DNA of 64,000 bases from an uncultured Clostridia bacterium (GCA_934796775.1 CAKVPH010000003.1:77782-141781), one strand, 5' to 3'. Numbered from the stretch's first letter, positions 35,299-45,317 are shown. The notes: generated by a model from the sequence alone, not told the origin. Program-made: numbers and translations.

Positions 35299-36048
35299 AT
35301 GATACAGGATTTACACGCGCACACTTATTACTCGTTCGACTCGCAGGACAAAATAGAAAAAGTAGTTGAAACTGCAATAGCCAACGGAATAGAGCTTTTG
35401 GGAATTACCGACCACAACTACGGAATAGCTTACCCGAGTACGGAAATGGTTTACGACAAGGGACCGGCCCTTGACTCGGATTACGGCTCGGGCTTATTAC
35501 GTTACTACGACCACATGAAACTTATAAAGGAAAAATATAAGAACAGAATAAAGATTTTATCCGGTATAGAAGTGGCCACCCTTATTTGTAAAGAAAGATA
35601 CGCCCTTCCGGACAAAACCGATATCTCGTATTTCGATTATTGCTTAGTTGAAAATCTTGATAACGTAAATCACTCCACTGTCCACGGCAATATTTTTTCG
35701 TTTGCAAAGCGTTGCGGCTGTCCGACGGGAATAGCTCACACCGATATGTTTAAATTCATTTCGGACATAGGCGAAGAGCCTAATTCGTATTTTAGAAAAA
35801 TGGCGGCAAACAACATATTTTGGGAAATCAACGTGAACTACGACAGTCTGCACGGCTTTCACATACACGAGTATGTAACCGACTTTTTTAAAGACAAAAC
35901 TCAGCAGGACATAGTTAAAAAATCGGGCGTAAAATTGAGCGTAGGTTTTGACAGCCACAGAATTAACGAGTACAAAGCCGACCGCGTAAAAACGGCGAAC
36001 AAACTCATTAAGGATATGGGAATAAAACTTATGTTTGACAACCTGTAA
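35299..36048 (+). CDS. PHP-domain metal-dependent phosphoesterase
   Basis: 249 residues of the polymerase-and-histidinol-phosphatase fold. The metal-binding motifs are DLHAHTYYSFD at the N-terminus, GITDHN (about 36-41), a GIEV strand (about 96-99), GIAHTDMF near 150 and VGFDSHR near 215. It is 41 bases downstream of the DeoR-type gene and probably in the same transcript. It may hydrolyse a phosphorylated sugar or dead-end intermediate of the rhamnose pathway, but the substrate is unknown. A terminator follows. Confidence 0.82.
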   Translation: MIQDLHAHTYYSFDSQDKIEKVVETAIANGIELLGITDHNYGIAYPSTEMVYDKGPALDSDYGSGLLRYYDHMKLIKEKYKNRIKILSGIEVATLICKERYALPDKTDISYFDYCLVENLDNVNHSTVHGNIFSFAKRCGCPTGIAHTDMFKFISDIGEEPNSYFRKMAANNIFWEINVNYDSLHGFHIHEYVTDFFKDKTQQDIVKKSGVKLSVGFDSHRINEYKADRVKTANKLIKDMGIKLMFDNL

Positions 36049-36070
36049 AATTTAATAACTGCAACAAAAA

Positions 36071-36106
36071 GACGGGGCAATACATAAAATGCTCCGTCAT
36101 ATTTTT
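36071..36106 (+). terminator. Terminator of the DeoR-PHP unit
   Basis: GACGGGGCA and TGCTCCGTC (one G-U) enclose a 10-base loop and are followed by a T-rich ATATTTTT. Confidence 0.75.
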
Positions 36107-36115
36107 ATCAAAATG

Positions 36116-36185
36116 TTTTACGTTAAACATAAAAACTTTTAAAATCGCTTTTTATAAGCCGAATTTTAAAAATTATTACGAAACG
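36116..36185. repeat. Intergenic repeat element, copy 1
   Basis: TTTTACGTTAAACATAAAA, then a stretch shared with 42402-42452: TTTTAAAAT, CGCTTTTTAT and TTTTAAAAATTATTACG in the same order. It abuts the stop codon of fhs, just as copy 2 abuts the stop of a flavoprotein gene. Confidence 0.35.
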
Positions 36186-36192
36186 CTATTTT

Positions 36193-37869
36193 TTAAAACA
36201 ACCCCGAAATTATACCGTCAGAAGATACATCGATAAGCTCGGCGGCAGGTCGCTCGGGAAGCCCGGGCATAGTTAAAACGTCGCCCGTATAAACGACTAC
36301 AAACCCCGCTCCCGCGGAAACTTTAAGACCTTTTACAGATACCTTAAAGTCTTCGGGCGCACACAGTAAAAGCGGATTATCGGAAAAACTGTACTGGGTT
36401 TTAGCTATACATACAGGCAGCGACGAATAGCCGAATTTTTGTAAAGCCTGCATCTGCTTAATCGCATTTTCGCTAAACTCAACGCCGCTCCCGCCGTATA
36501 TTTTTTTTACAACGCTTTCGATTTTTTCTTTCAACCCGAGATCAAGCGGATAACAAAAATCGAACTCGTTTTTTAAGTTGCCTTCGCAAAGTCTTACCAC
36601 TTCTTCGGCAAGTGCGATTCCGCCCCTACCGCCTTTTGCGTACACATCGGACAGCACCGCTTTAATCCCGAGTTTTTCACACTCGGAGATCAAAAGGTTA
36701 TGTTCGGCTTTTGTATCCGACGGGAAGGCGTTTACCGCCACCACGCACGGAAGCTTATAGACCTTTGTAATATTTTTAACGTGACGCAAAAGATTAGGAA
36801 TACCTCTTTTTAAAGCTTCCGGGTTTTCCTGCCCTAATTCGTCCTTTTTTAAACCGCCGTGCATTTTAAGAGCGCGTACGGTTGCCACTACTACGCAAGC
36901 GGAAGGCTTGAATTTACCCTTTCTGCATTTTATATCAAAGAACTTTTCCGCGCCGAGATCTGCGCCGAAGCCTGCTTCGGTAATGGCGTAGTCGGAAACT
37001 TTCATTGCAAGATCTGTAGCTATTATCGAGTTACAGCCATGGGCAATATTGGCAAACGGTCCGCCATGGACTATTGCGGGCGAGCCTTCGAGCGTCTGGA
37101 CTAAATTCGGCTTGATTGCGTCTTTTAAAAGAGCAGTCATTGCACCCTGAGCCTTTAAGTCGCCGCAGGTTACGGGATTACCGGATTTATCGTACCCCAC
37201 AACGATTGCCGCAAGATTGCTTTTTAATTGCGATATGTTTTCAGACAAGCAAAGCACCGCCATAATTTCGGAAGCTACGGTTATTTCAAAGCCGTCCGAG
37301 CGAGGAACTCCGTTCTTTTCGCCGCCTAATCCGTCGGTTATAAAACGCAGTTGACGGTCGTTCATATCCACGCATCTTTTCCATGTGATATTCTGCGTAT
37401 CGATATTCAGCTTATTTCCTCTGAAAATATGATTATCGAGTATTGCGGCAAGCAAGTTGTTTGCTGCGCCCACGGCGTGAATATCGCCCGTAAAATGCAG
37501 GTTTATATCTTCCATAGGAACTACTTGTGCATATCCGCCGCCGGCCGCGCCGCCCTTTACGCCGAACACGGGACCTAAAGAAGGTTCTCTTAAAGCGACA
37601 ACCGCGTTTTTGTTCATTCTGTTAAGCGCGTCGCAAAGGCCTATCGTTGTAGTTGTTTTGCCTTCGCCTGCAGGCGTGGGCGTTATTGCAGTAACAAGGA
37701 CGAGTTTTGCTTTGCGCTTTAAATCATTCGCAAAAGAGACGTCTATTTTAGCTTTGTATTTTCCGTAACACTCAATGGAGTTTTCGGGAATACCTGCTTT
37801 TTTTGCAATTCTCTCTATTTTTTTTAGCTTTTTGCTTTGAGCTATTTCTATATCGCTTTTTATCTTCAT
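36193..37869 (-). CDS. fhs: Formate-tetrahydrofolate ligase
   Basis: 558 residues, full length for the homotetrameric enzyme. It makes 10-formyl-tetrahydrofolate from formate with ATP. The P-loop is TPAGEGKTT (65-73), then the folate-site segments [20 protein letters not shown] and [21 protein letters not shown]. It supplies one-carbon units for purines and, in some anaerobes, the Wood-Ljungdahl pathway; no other gene of that pathway is visible. It follows thiN by 13 bases, and mtnN, thiN and fhs probably form one operon. Confidence 0.96.
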   Translation of the reverse strand: MKIKSDIEIAQSKKLKKIERIAKKAGIPENSIECYGKYKAKIDVSFANDLKRKAKLVLVTAITPTPAGEGKTTTTIGLCDALNRMNKNAVVALREPSLGPVFGVKGGAAGGGYAQVVPMEDINLHFTGDIHAVGAANNLLAAILDNHIFRGNKLNIDTQNITWKRCVDMNDRQLRFITDGLGGEKNGVPRSDGFEITVASEIMAVLCLSENISQLKSNLAAIVVGYDKSGNPVTCGDLKAQGAMTALLKDAIKPNLVQTLEGSPAIVHGGPFANIAHGCNSIIATDLAMKVSDYAITEAGFGADLGAEKFFDIKCRKGKFKPSACVVVATVRALKMHGGLKKDELGQENPEALKRGIPNLLRHVKNITKVYKLPCVVAVNAFPSDTKAEHNLLISECEKLGIKAVLSDVYAKGGRGGIALAEEVVRLCEGNLKNEFDFCYPLDLGLKEKIESVVKKIYGGSGVEFSENAIKQMQALQKFGYSSLPVCIAKTQYSFSDNPLLLCAPEDFKVSVKGLKVSAGAGFVVVYTGDVLTMPGLPERPAAELIDVSSDGIISGLF

Positions 37870-37882
37870 TTCTACCTGCCCG

Positions 37883-38515
37883 TTATTTTTGTATTTGTAT
37901 AACTTCAGCCGCGGGATAGACTATTATTGCCGTACCGCAGACTTTTATACGGCTTTCTTTTCCGATAAATTCGTTACTTACGCCTATCGGAAAAGCGTTC
38001 GCTATTTCGCCGTCAAATTCGTATTTAAGTCCGTTTATTTTTACTCTGCAAGTTTTATCCGCGCTTAAAACGGATATTTTTCCGCGCGCATTGTCATCAA
38101 AAGTTATTTCGCCGTTACAAACGGCGGTGATTGCACGCGAGCCGTCGGTCATTCTGTTTGATTTTCCGTGTTGAGCAATATAAATGAGCGCAGAAATATT
38201 TGCAAGAGTGTGATCGATTTCGCCGCCGGACGCCGCGTATAACACAAAGTTATCGTACCCGTTTTCAAGTCCGAGTTTTACTGCGGCAAAAGTATCGGTA
38301 TCGTCTTTTTCGCAAGGGAGTTTTTTTATCTGATTTTCAGGCAAAGCGGGAATAAAACCAAGAGAATCGAAATCGCCTAAAACCATATCGCATTTTACGT
38401 TATACTTCAAGGCGTATTTAAAACCGCCGTCGCACGCAATAACAAAATCGCCGTTTTCACGTTTGATATCGAGGACTTCTTCCTGCCCTGCGCAGATTAT
38501 ATGAAAAGTTTTCAT
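37883..38515 (-). CDS. thiN: Thiamine pyrophosphokinase
   Basis: 210 residues. It transfers pyrophosphate from ATP to thiamine to give TPP. Motifs are [29 protein letters not shown] (about 27-55), [16 protein letters not shown] and the [21 protein letters not shown] loop [11 protein letters not shown]. The C-terminal thiamine-binding beta-domain (about 135-205) ends FPIGVSNEF, near the usual IGVSNE signature. In many Clostridia thiN follows rsgA and rpe, but here it sits between mtnN and fhs. Confidence 0.9.
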   Translation of the reverse strand: MKTFHIICAGQEEVLDIKRENGDFVIACDGGFKYALKYNVKCDMVLGDFDSLGFIPALPENQIKKLPCEKDDTDTFAAVKLGLENGYDNFVLYAASGGEIDHTLANISALIYIAQHGKSNRMTDGSRAITAVCNGEITFDDNARGKISVLSADKTCRVKINGLKYEFDGEIANAFPIGVSNEFIGKESRIKVCGTAIIVYPAAEVIQIQK

Positions 38516-38537
38516 TTTTAAATTAAAACCTTTAAAC

Positions 38538-39212
38538 TTATAACGCTTCTAAAATTTTTATTATGAGCGAAATATGTTTTTGGCAAGCAAGACGGTTATA
38601 TTCTTCAAAATATACGCCGTCGGAATCGTCGCTTACGGACTTTACGAACGCGCAAGGTACTCCGTTTCTTTTACACGTCAGCAAAATTCCCGCGCTTTCC
38701 ATTTCGCAAACGTCTGCGTTAAAGTCATTTATCAGCCGCTCTTTATCTTCGGCTCTGCCTATAAATAAATCAGCCGAGGCGCAAACCGCGGGTTTTGCAG
38801 TGCTGTCCAAGGTTTTTATAAGTTCAAAAAGCTTTCTGTCGGTCGGAATAAACTCGCTTTCTTCATCGGGATAAACGCCCGGTCTTACAGGATCTACGGC
38901 AGAGGTATCGAACCCGTAATGAACTATTTTATCTATAACAGCGGTATCTGATTTTTTAAACGAGGGTTTAAGTCCGCCGCAGATACCGAAGTTTAAAATA
39001 AGTTCTACCCCATAACGGGTAATTAAAAACTGAGCGGCTCCGGCGGCGGCAATTTCGCCTATTCCGGATTTTACTATATATAATTCTTTATCCTTATATT
39101 TCGCGGTAAAATACGTATAAGGCACGCCGCTTTCGTTTTGCGATACGTCGTTTAAGCAGGAAAGTAAGTCGCAAAACTCCTTTTCCATTGCTATAATCAT
39201 TCCTATTTTCAT
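38538..39212 (-). CDS. mtnN: 5'-methylthioadenosine/S-adenosylhomocysteine nucleosidase
   Basis: 224 residues of the nucleoside phosphorylase fold. It starts with the family MKIGMIIAMEKEF, with the catalytic-site Glu in MEKE; then LILNFGICGGLKPSF, VCASADLFIG and the VCEMESAG purine/ribose-binding motif (about 170-177), with catalytic Asp in KSVSDDSDG. It removes SAM by-products, including 5'-deoxyadenosine released by radical SAM enzymes such as the activase at 20107. First gene of the mtnN-thiN-fhs group. Confidence 0.92.
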   Translation of the reverse strand: MKIGMIIAMEKEFCDLLSCLNDVSQNESGVPYTYFTAKYKDKELYIVKSGIGEIAAAGAAQFLITRYGVELILNFGICGGLKPSFKKSDTAVIDKIVHYGFDTSAVDPVRPGVYPDEESEFIPTDRKLFELIKTLDSTAKPAVCASADLFIGRAEDKERLINDFNADVCEMESAGILLTCKRNGVPCAFVKSVSDDSDGVYFEEYNRLACQKHISLIIKILEAL

Positions 39213-39250
39213 TTTGTTCTCCTTAAGTTTACCGTTAGTCGGCGATAATT

Positions 39251-39275
39251 AAAAGGCGATAAAGTCGCCTTTTTT
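39251..39275. terminator. Bidirectional stem-loop between mtnN and the amidotransferase gene
   Basis: AAAAGGCGA and TCGCCTTTT form a 9-bp stem with a T-run on either strand. It sits in the divergent region upstream of mtnN, where it could be an attenuator or stop read-through from rho. Confidence 0.55.
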
Positions 39276-39303
39276 AAGTTTTTAGCGTACTATGTAACGA
39301 TAT

Positions 39304-39933
39304 ATGAAAAAAATTTTTGTCTACGGCGATCCCGCCGTTTTAGTAAATTACAACAGAGCCGTGAACGACTCGGGCGCAGAGTGCGTAATTTCGGAAAACG
39401 TTGCCGACGCAAAACGCTGCGACGCGCTTTTGCTTGCAGGCGGCGGCGACGTTTCGCCGTGTTTATACAAAACGGCAAGAACGAACTGCAAAGCCGTAAG
39501 TTTAAAACGCGATATTTCGGAGTTATATTTAATCGCTCTGTTTTTGCACCGCAAAGCTCCCATAATGGGCGTTTGCCGCGGATTGCAGATTTTGAACGTG
39601 TTTTTTGACGGAACGCTTAACCAAAGCATTTTGCACGAAGAAATTCATTACGCAAAAAACAAAGACGTTACGCACAAAATAACCGACTCTAAAAAAGGTT
39701 TTATGCGCGAACTGTTCGGCGAAAACCTTATAGTAAATTCGGCGCACCGCCAAAGCGTAAATAAACTCGGTAAAGGACTTATCGTTTGCGCCAAATCAAA
39801 CGACAACGTTATAGAAGCATTTGAACATAGGAACGAAAAAGTAATAGCCGTTCAGTTTCACCCCGAAAGAATGGGCGAAATAAACGCCCGCGTGAGGACT
39901 TTTATTTACGATTACTTTATATCAATGATTTAA
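39304..39933 (+). CDS. Class I glutamine amidotransferase, PuuD/gamma-glutamyl-GABA hydrolase type
   Basis: 209 residues. The nucleophile is Cys91 in GVCRGLQ and the catalytic His/Glu pair is in VQFHPERMG near the C-terminus. An LLLAGGGDVSPCLY loop and NSAHRQSV complete the family pattern. PuuD-like enzymes cut gamma-glutamyl bonds in polyamine breakdown. No Puu partner is nearby, so the substrate is open. At 209 residues it is shorter than the usual 240-255. No good Shine-Dalgarno sequence precedes the ATG. Confidence 0.82.
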   Translation: MKKIFVYGDPAVLVNYNRAVNDSGAECVISENVADAKRCDALLLAGGGDVSPCLYKTARTNCKAVSLKRDISELYLIALFLHRKAPIMGVCRGLQILNVFFDGTLNQSILHEEIHYAKNKDVTHKITDSKKGFMRELFGENLIVNSAHRQSVNKLGKGLIVCAKSNDNVIEAFEHRNEKVIAVQFHPERMGEINARVRTFIYDYFISMI

Positions 39934-39940
39934 AATTTTT

Positions 39941-39973
39941 AAAACCGTCGGCGTTAATGCTCGGCGGTTTTTT
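39941..39973 (+). terminator. Terminator of the amidotransferase gene
   Basis: AAACCGTCG and CGGCGGTTT (one U-G pair) with loop GCGTTAATGCT, then TTTTTT, 8 bases past the stop codon. Confidence 0.8.
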
Positions 39974-40035
39974 GATATTTTGTTTTAAACCGTCGCTACG
40001 TTTCGTTCAGGCTTAATCGCTTTTTTAGCTTTAAT

Positions 40036-41667
40036 TCAGCCGTTTATTATTTTCAGCCAACCGTCAAGCCTTTCCATAAGCCGGTCGTTATTTTCGCTCT
40101 TTTGCAACATTTCTATAAATATTTCAGCCGCGTTATCCTTTTGCGCAAGCATACGGCGCAGTTTATAAACGCCTTCACGATAGTTGTCGTCAAAAAGATA
40201 TTCGTCGTTTCTGGTTCCCGATTTATAAATGTCAATCGCAGGGAAAATTCTGCGCTCGGAAAGATATCTTGACAATACGATTTCCATATTGCCCGTACCC
40301 TTGAATTCTTCAAAGATAACGTCGTCCATACGACTGCCTGTTTCTACCAAAGCGGTTGAAATAATAGTTAAACTTCCGCCGCTGCGAGTATTTCGTGCCG
40401 CGCCAAAGAATTTTTTAGGTGCTAAAAGAGCCTGAGGATCAACACCGCCGGACAGCGTTTTTCCCGATGACGGCAATGCGTTATTGTACGCGCGGGCAAG
40501 TTTGGTTATGGAGTCGAGAAGAATTACAACGTCTTTACCGCATTCAACAAGCCTTTTTGCACGCTCCATATACATTTCGGCAAACTTAATGTGCTTTTCG
40601 GGCGATTCGTCGAATGTAGAGCTTACGACTTCGGCTTTTCTGACGATAGAGGCAAAGTCGGTAACTTCTTCAGGTCTTTCGTCTATAAGTAAAACTATCA
40701 GATGAATATCGGGATACTTACTTTCAATAGAACAAGCCAGCTTTTTTAAAAGCGTGGTCTTGCCGGTTTTTGGCGGCGCAACAATCAAGCCGCGCTGACC
40801 TTTACCTATGGGCGAAATCAAGTCTATTGAGCGAAGCGCGTATTCGTCGCCGGCGGTTTCGGTAATTATTTGTTCGCAAGGATAAATTGCGGTTAAATCG
40901 TCAAAATGCGTTCCGCGAACAAAATTTTCAACTTCGACGCCGTTTATTTCCAGAACTTCACACACACTGAGCGAACTTTTATCAAATTTATTTATCGCAT
41001 AACCTACTACAAAATCGCCGGTTTTTAGCGCGTACTTTCTTATAACCTGTCTTTCAACGTAAAAGTCGGGCTGGTTTTTATGAATGTCGTAAGTTCTTAA
41101 AAAGCCGTAACCCTCCATTATTTCAAGAACGCCGCTCGCCGCAACCATTTTTTCGGAAGGTTCGGCCGTTCCGTCAGAAACGAGAACTTTTGACGATGCA
41201 CTCTCAACCAAAGTTTCATCTTTTCTATAGCATACGTTACCCTCTTTAAGACGCTCGTCATTCGAATCGCCGTCGGGCGGTATAAAACGACTGGTGTATT
41301 TATAACCCGTATACATGTTCTGCACGTTACGATAACCGCCGTTTGTTTCGTTATGACAGCCGCTTGATTCGTTGCGGCAACTACTATCGTCAGATTCGTT
41401 ATGGCTATCGCTCGGAGTATTTTTAGGAGCATCTGCAAATTTAAATTCCGAGTATAACGCTTCGGCTCGGATGAATTTAGGTTTACGTCCGCGATTACTG
41501 CGCTGCGGTACTGTTTTGCCGAGCTGTATATCTATTATCTCGTCCATCATTTCTCTACGATTTTTCAGCTTGGGCGTGCCGCCGAGTTTGCTTAATATTA
41601 TTCTTAAATCGTGAACGGTCAATGCGTCAAGCTCTGCCGTGGTGTATTTTTTAATTTCGTTATCCAT
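40036..41667 (-). CDS. rho: Transcription termination factor Rho with low-complexity insertion
   Basis: 543 residues against about 420-430 in most bacteria. The N-terminal Rho-N/SAP helix bundle ([20 protein letters not shown]) is followed by an Asn/Ser/Gly/Asp-rich insertion at about 58-165, including [16 protein letters not shown]. Next come the cold-shock RNA-binding domain ([16 protein letters not shown], about 182-197) and the hexameric ATPase with Walker [11 protein letters not shown], Walker [16 protein letters not shown] and the Q/R-loop region. It terminates transcripts in the cytoplasm. It lies at the end of a minus-strand run after two flavoproteins and an MBL protein. Confidence 0.96.
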   Translation of the reverse strand: MDNEIKKYTTAELDALTVHDLRIILSKLGGTPKLKNRREMMDEIIDIQLGKTVPQRSNRGRKPKFIRAEALYSEFKFADAPKNTPSDSHNESDDSSCRNESSGCHNETNGGYRNVQNMYTGYKYTSRFIPPDGDSNDERLKEGNVCYRKDETLVESASSKVLVSDGTAEPSEKMVAASGVLEIMEGYGFLRTYDIHKNQPDFYVERQVIRKYALKTGDFVVGYAINKFDKSSLSVCEVLEINGVEVENFVRGTHFDDLTAIYPCEQIITETAGDEYALRSIDLISPIGKGQRGLIVAPPKTGKTTLLKKLACSIESKYPDIHLIVLLIDERPEEVTDFASIVRKAEVVSSTFDESPEKHIKFAEMYMERAKRLVECGKDVVILLDSITKLARAYNNALPSSGKTLSGGVDPQALLAPKKFFGAARNTRSGGSLTIISTALVETGSRMDDVIFEEFKGTGNMEIVLSRYLSERRIFPAIDIYKSGTRNDEYLFDDNYREGVYKLRRMLAQKDNAAEIFIEMLQKSENNDRLMERLDGWLKIING

Positions 41668-41742
41668 TTCAAACCTCTTTGATTCCGAATCAATCCTATT
41701 TATTCTTATTTTCTTTTCTCATCTGTCCCGTAGCTTTCAAGA

Positions 41743-42369
41743 TTAAAATTCGCTGTCGTCTATGTCAAGTGCGGTAAGCGTTTCGGGAAGAGAATTTTTA
41801 TCGAGCGCAAAAATACGCCCGCTTTTTATAACTTTATTAAAGCAAGACAAAAAGTCTTTCTTGCAGTCTATATCTATGTTACTTCTTTTCGTTTTATAAT
41901 GCATGGGGATAGCTAAAGCGGGATTTATAGCCTTAACGTAATCGTAAGCCGTTGCGCAGTCGATAGTATAATTACCGCCGACGGGAATCATTAAAATGTC
42001 CACCTTGCCGATTTTTTCGGTGAGTGATAAATCGAGCGGCTGACCTATGTCGCCCATGTGGCAAAACTTTATGCCGTCACATTCAAATACAAAAATAAGG
42101 TTTCTTCCGCGCTTGGCTCCCTTTACTTCGTCGTGAAAACTTTCTATCCCTTTAAGCCAGTCGAACGACGAATAGTTGTTAAAGTCTATAACAAATTTTT
42201 CGTCTGCCGCACCTACTGCGTAATGGTCGTAATGCGTGTGAGTACAAAGACAATAGTCCACACTGTCGCGTTCCTGCTCATAGCCGATGTCGCCAAACGG
42301 ATCGATGATAAGAGATCTTTCCGTACCGTAAAGCGTAAAGCTTGCATGACCGTTATATTTGATTTTCAT
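41743..42369 (-). CDS. MBL-fold metal-dependent hydrolase (UPF0173-like)
   Basis: 208 residues. The zinc motif CTHTHYDHYAVG (HxHxDH) near residue 40 is followed by MGDIGQPL and PMHYKT, as in the UPF0173 group. The enzyme is cytoplasmic, with unknown substrate. It differs from longer family members in having a compact C-terminus ending ALDIDDSEF. It sits between a flavoprotein gene and rho, and the association is probably only positional. Confidence 0.88.
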   Translation of the reverse strand: MKIKYNGHASFTLYGTERSLIIDPFGDIGYEQERDSVDYCLCTHTHYDHYAVGAADEKFVIDFNNYSSFDWLKGIESFHDEVKGAKRGRNLIFVFECDGIKFCHMGDIGQPLDLSLTEKIGKVDILMIPVGGNYTIDCATAYDYVKAINPALAIPMHYKTKRSNIDIDCKKDFLSCFNKVIKSGRIFALDKNSLPETLTALDIDDSEF

Positions 42370-42401
42370 CGCGAAACCCCTTTATTTTTTATTTCGTAAT
42401 A

Positions 42402-42452
42402 AAGTTTAAAATATCGCTTTTTATCTTGTGTTTTAAAAATTATTACGTTAGG
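42402..42452. repeat. Intergenic repeat element, copy 2
   Basis: TTTAAAATATCGCTTTTTAT, a 6-base gap and TTTTAAAAATTATTACG match copy 1 at 36116-36185 in order and orientation. Immediately after it ATTACG-TTAGG-CGTAAT forms a small hairpin next to the flavoprotein stop codon. Confidence 0.35.
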
Positions 42453-42459
42453 CGTAATT

Positions 42460-43995
42460 TTATTTTGCTTGTAACTTTTGTGCGAGTGCGAGTGCGGCTT
42501 TAATGCCGTCTGCCGCCGCGCTGGTTATGCCGCCGGCGTATCCTGCGCCCTCGCCCGCAGGATAAAGTCCGGAAAGATTAACGCTTTCCATATCCTCGTT
42601 TCTGAGTATTCTAAGCGGAGAAGATGTCCTGCTTTCAACGCCCGTAAACACGGCGTCGGAAAAAGCAAAGCCTTTAATTTTTCGCTCCATATCGGTAACG
42701 CCTGCAGATAGCGAACGGGTTAAAACCGAATCGAAAAATTCATGCAAAGGGCAAAACGAAGTGCCGAGCGGATAGGACGGAACAACGTCGCCGAAAGCGG
42801 ACGAGTTTTTGTTTTTTAAAAAATCTTTGACAAGCTGAACGGGCGCGGAATAATTTTTTCCGCCAAGCGCAAATGCTTTTTGTTCTAACTTTCGTTGATA
42901 GTTTATACCCGCCAAAGGATCGGTCGAACCGAAATCTTCGGGAGTGACGGCAACGACGATTGCACTGTTCGCGTTTACTTTGTCACGCGCGTATTCACTC
43001 ATTCCGTTTACGACTACCCCGCCCGTTTCGCTTGCGGCGGGAATAACCGTGCCGCCCGGACACATACAAAACGAAAACACGTCGCGCTCGCCCGCATGGC
43101 TTACGAGCTTATAATCCGCCGCGGGCAGTTTATCATAAATTTTGCCGTATTGATTAAGCCCTATCGCGCTTTGCAAATGCTCCACACGGAAACCCACGGC
43201 AAAAGGCTTCTGCTCCATTTTAATATCGCTCTTTTTAAGGCTTTCGAACAAGTCGCGCGCGCTATGCCCTACGCATAGCAAAACGTTGTCGCAAACGTAC
43301 TCGGCTTGTTTGCCGTCTTTTTGGTAGACTATTCCGCCAACTGCGCCGCCGTTTGTTATTAAGGAAGTTACCTTTGCGTCGTAGTAAATTTCGCCGCCTA
43401 ACCTTAAAATTTCGTTACGCAAGTTCTTTATAACGGCAGGAAGTTTATCGCTGCCTATATGTGGTTTTGAAAGGTATTCTATCTCTTTTGGCGCGCCAAA
43501 GCTGACAAAATCTTCTATTACCCATTTTACCCTTTCGCTATGCACACCGGTTGTAAGCTTGCCGTCGGAAAAAGTTCCCGCGCCGCCTTCGCCGAATTGT
43601 ACGTTACATTCTGTATTTAATTCACGGGTTTTTATAAAGTTCTGAATAACAGTCTTTCTTTCGTCAACGCTTTTACCGCGCTCAAAAAGTACGGGTTTAA
43701 CGCCGCAACGCGCCAGATATAATGCGGCAAAAAGCCCGCACGGCCCTGCGCCTATTACTACGGCTTTGCCGCTTGCTTTCGGGTATTCCCTTAAAGGCTT
43801 TGTTTCTTCCGTCAACGATAATTCCACATTATATGTATAGAATATATCTCCTTTATCCCTTGCGTCAAGCGACTTTTTGAGTATTTTGAAATATTTTACG
43901 TTTTTTACGTTTGCTTTTGCAATTTTTGCGGCGTATAAAAGCAAATTATCTTCGCTTTCGCCTATTTTAAGCTTTATGTTGTTGATTTTTTGCAT
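42460..43995 (-). CDS. FAD-dependent dehydrogenase of the COG2509 type
   Basis: 511 residues. After about 75 residues of an alpha-beta N-terminal domain, the FAD-binding GAGPCGLFAALYLARCG motif appears near 87-103 with VLFERGKSVDERK. GTFSDGKLTTGV, GFRVEHLQSAIG, SFCMCPGGTVIPAASE and the C-terminal GLYPAGEGAGYAGGITSAAADGIKAA are characteristic of this widespread, biochemically undefined family. It lies 14 bases downstream of another flavoprotein gene, so they are probably co-transcribed. Confidence 0.9.
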   Translation of the reverse strand: MQKINNIKLKIGESEDNLLLYAAKIAKANVKNVKYFKILKKSLDARDKGDIFYTYNVELSLTEETKPLREYPKASGKAVVIGAGPCGLFAALYLARCGVKPVLFERGKSVDERKTVIQNFIKTRELNTECNVQFGEGGAGTFSDGKLTTGVHSERVKWVIEDFVSFGAPKEIEYLSKPHIGSDKLPAVIKNLRNEILRLGGEIYYDAKVTSLITNGGAVGGIVYQKDGKQAEYVCDNVLLCVGHSARDLFESLKKSDIKMEQKPFAVGFRVEHLQSAIGLNQYGKIYDKLPAADYKLVSHAGERDVFSFCMCPGGTVIPAASETGGVVVNGMSEYARDKVNANSAIVVAVTPEDFGSTDPLAGINYQRKLEQKAFALGGKNYSAPVQLVKDFLKNKNSSAFGDVVPSYPLGTSFCPLHEFFDSVLTRSLSAGVTDMERKIKGFAFSDAVFTGVESRTSSPLRILRNEDMESVNLSGLYPAGEGAGYAGGITSAAADGIKAALALAQKLQAK

Positions 43996-44009
43996 GTTGA
44001 TTATTTATT

Positions 44010-45206
44010 TTAGCCAAGCAATGCCTTAGCGCAAACCGCCGCGCTGGAATACGCCCATTGCAGGTTATATCCGCCGCAATCGCCGTCTACGTTTAATGCT
44101 TCGCCTATTATATACAAATCGCTTACTATACGGCTTTCCATAGTGTTTACGTCGATATCCTTCGTATCGATTCCGCCGGCTGTAACCTGCGAACTTTTAA
44201 AGCCGAGCGTGCCTTCTGTTTTTAACGTGAAATTTTTAATTTCGTGTGCGATTTTTAATATTCCTTGTTTACTTGCGCAATCGTTTTCTTTTAAGCCAAC
44301 GCATTTTAACACCGCAAGCGATAAATTTTTGGGCAATACCGAAATTAAAAGCCGCGAATAGTCGCAGGATTTTTCAGCTTTTTTTAGCAGTGCGGTAAGT
44401 AGTTTTTGCTCGTCGTATTCGGGTAAAAACGAAATTTTTACGCACGGATTTTTTAAGCCTTTTAAATATGCCGAAAGATAAAACGTGCAGTTTCCGCTTA
44501 TGCCGAAATCGGTAAATAATACGTCGCCCGAAAACGTGCAGATTTTAGTTTGTCCGTCGTAAAGAGTTGCAGTAGCTTCCTGTTTTATGCCTTTTAAACC
44601 TTTAATTTTCTCGCGTTCGGTTTTTAATTGCACGAGCGACGGGCAAAGCTCGGTTATTTTATGCCCTAAATTTCGGGCTATTTTATAGCTTGTACCGTCA
44701 GTCATAAATCCGTCGCCGCTGCTGCCGCCGAAAGCAAAAATTACCTTTTTAGCCAAAATCACGCGCGATGAATAGTCCGTAATATAAAATAAATCCTGTT
44801 TTGTAACGTTTATTACGTTAAACTCGGTTATTATATCTATGTTTTCGTCGGTTAATTTAAACCTTAAAACGTCGGATACAGCGCCCGCAAAAAAACTTGC
44901 GGGATATATTTTGCCGTCGCGCTCGGCAGTTAAAAGCCCGATCGAACTGAAAAATTCAAGCAAAGATTTATTGCCGTAACGGCAAATAACGGCGGAAGCA
45001 AATTCACGGTCGCCATGATAATGCGAAGCGTCCATCACCGTATTCGTAATATTTCCCTGACCGTTTCCGGTTACTAATATTTTTTTGCCTAAGCGTTTGT
45101 TGGCTTCGAGAATGACTACTTTACCCACTTTTTTTTGATCGAGCATTGCAGCAAGACACATTCCCGAAAATCCGCCGCCTATTATTGCAATATCGTATTT
45201 ATTCAT
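44010..45206 (-). CDS. HI0933/YhiN-like flavoprotein
   Basis: 398 residues. The dinucleotide motif IIGGGFSGMCLAAML is at the N-terminus, with VVILEANKRLGKKILVTGNGQGN (the family GNGRCN equivalent, here GNGQGN), FAFGGSSGDGFMTDGTSY and the C-terminal YIIGEALNVDGDCGGYNLQWAYSSA. The family (COG2081) includes BaiN, linked to bile-acid reduction in gut clostridia, but most members have no proven substrate, and bile-acid activity cannot be claimed for this one. First gene of the minus-strand run that ends in rho. Confidence 0.9.
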   Translation of the reverse strand: MNKYDIAIIGGGFSGMCLAAMLDQKKVGKVVILEANKRLGKKILVTGNGQGNITNTVMDASHYHGDREFASAVICRYGNKSLLEFFSSIGLLTAERDGKIYPASFFAGAVSDVLRFKLTDENIDIITEFNVINVTKQDLFYITDYSSRVILAKKVIFAFGGSSGDGFMTDGTSYKIARNLGHKITELCPSLVQLKTEREKIKGLKGIKQEATATLYDGQTKICTFSGDVLFTDFGISGNCTFYLSAYLKGLKNPCVKISFLPEYDEQKLLTALLKKAEKSCDYSRLLISVLPKNLSLAVLKCVGLKENDCASKQGILKIAHEIKNFTLKTEGTLGFKSSQVTAGGIDTKDIDVNTMESRIVSDLYIIGEALNVDGDCGGYNLQWAYSSAAVCAKALLG

Positions 45207-45288
45207 TAAAAACTCCGAATAAAAAATTAAAAACAGACTCCGATTTTTAAGCGTTTGTATATTCTTTTAATTGTGGAATAGTTTTTTA

Positions 45289-45317
45289 TTGACATAAAAC
45301 GTAAAATATAATAAAAT
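45289..45317 (+). promoter_or_regulatory. Promoter of the DUF1508 membrane protein gene
   Basis: TTGACA (45289-45294), 17 bases, TAAAAT (45312-45317), about 54 bases upstream of the ATG, which has GGAG at the right distance. Confidence 0.75.
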
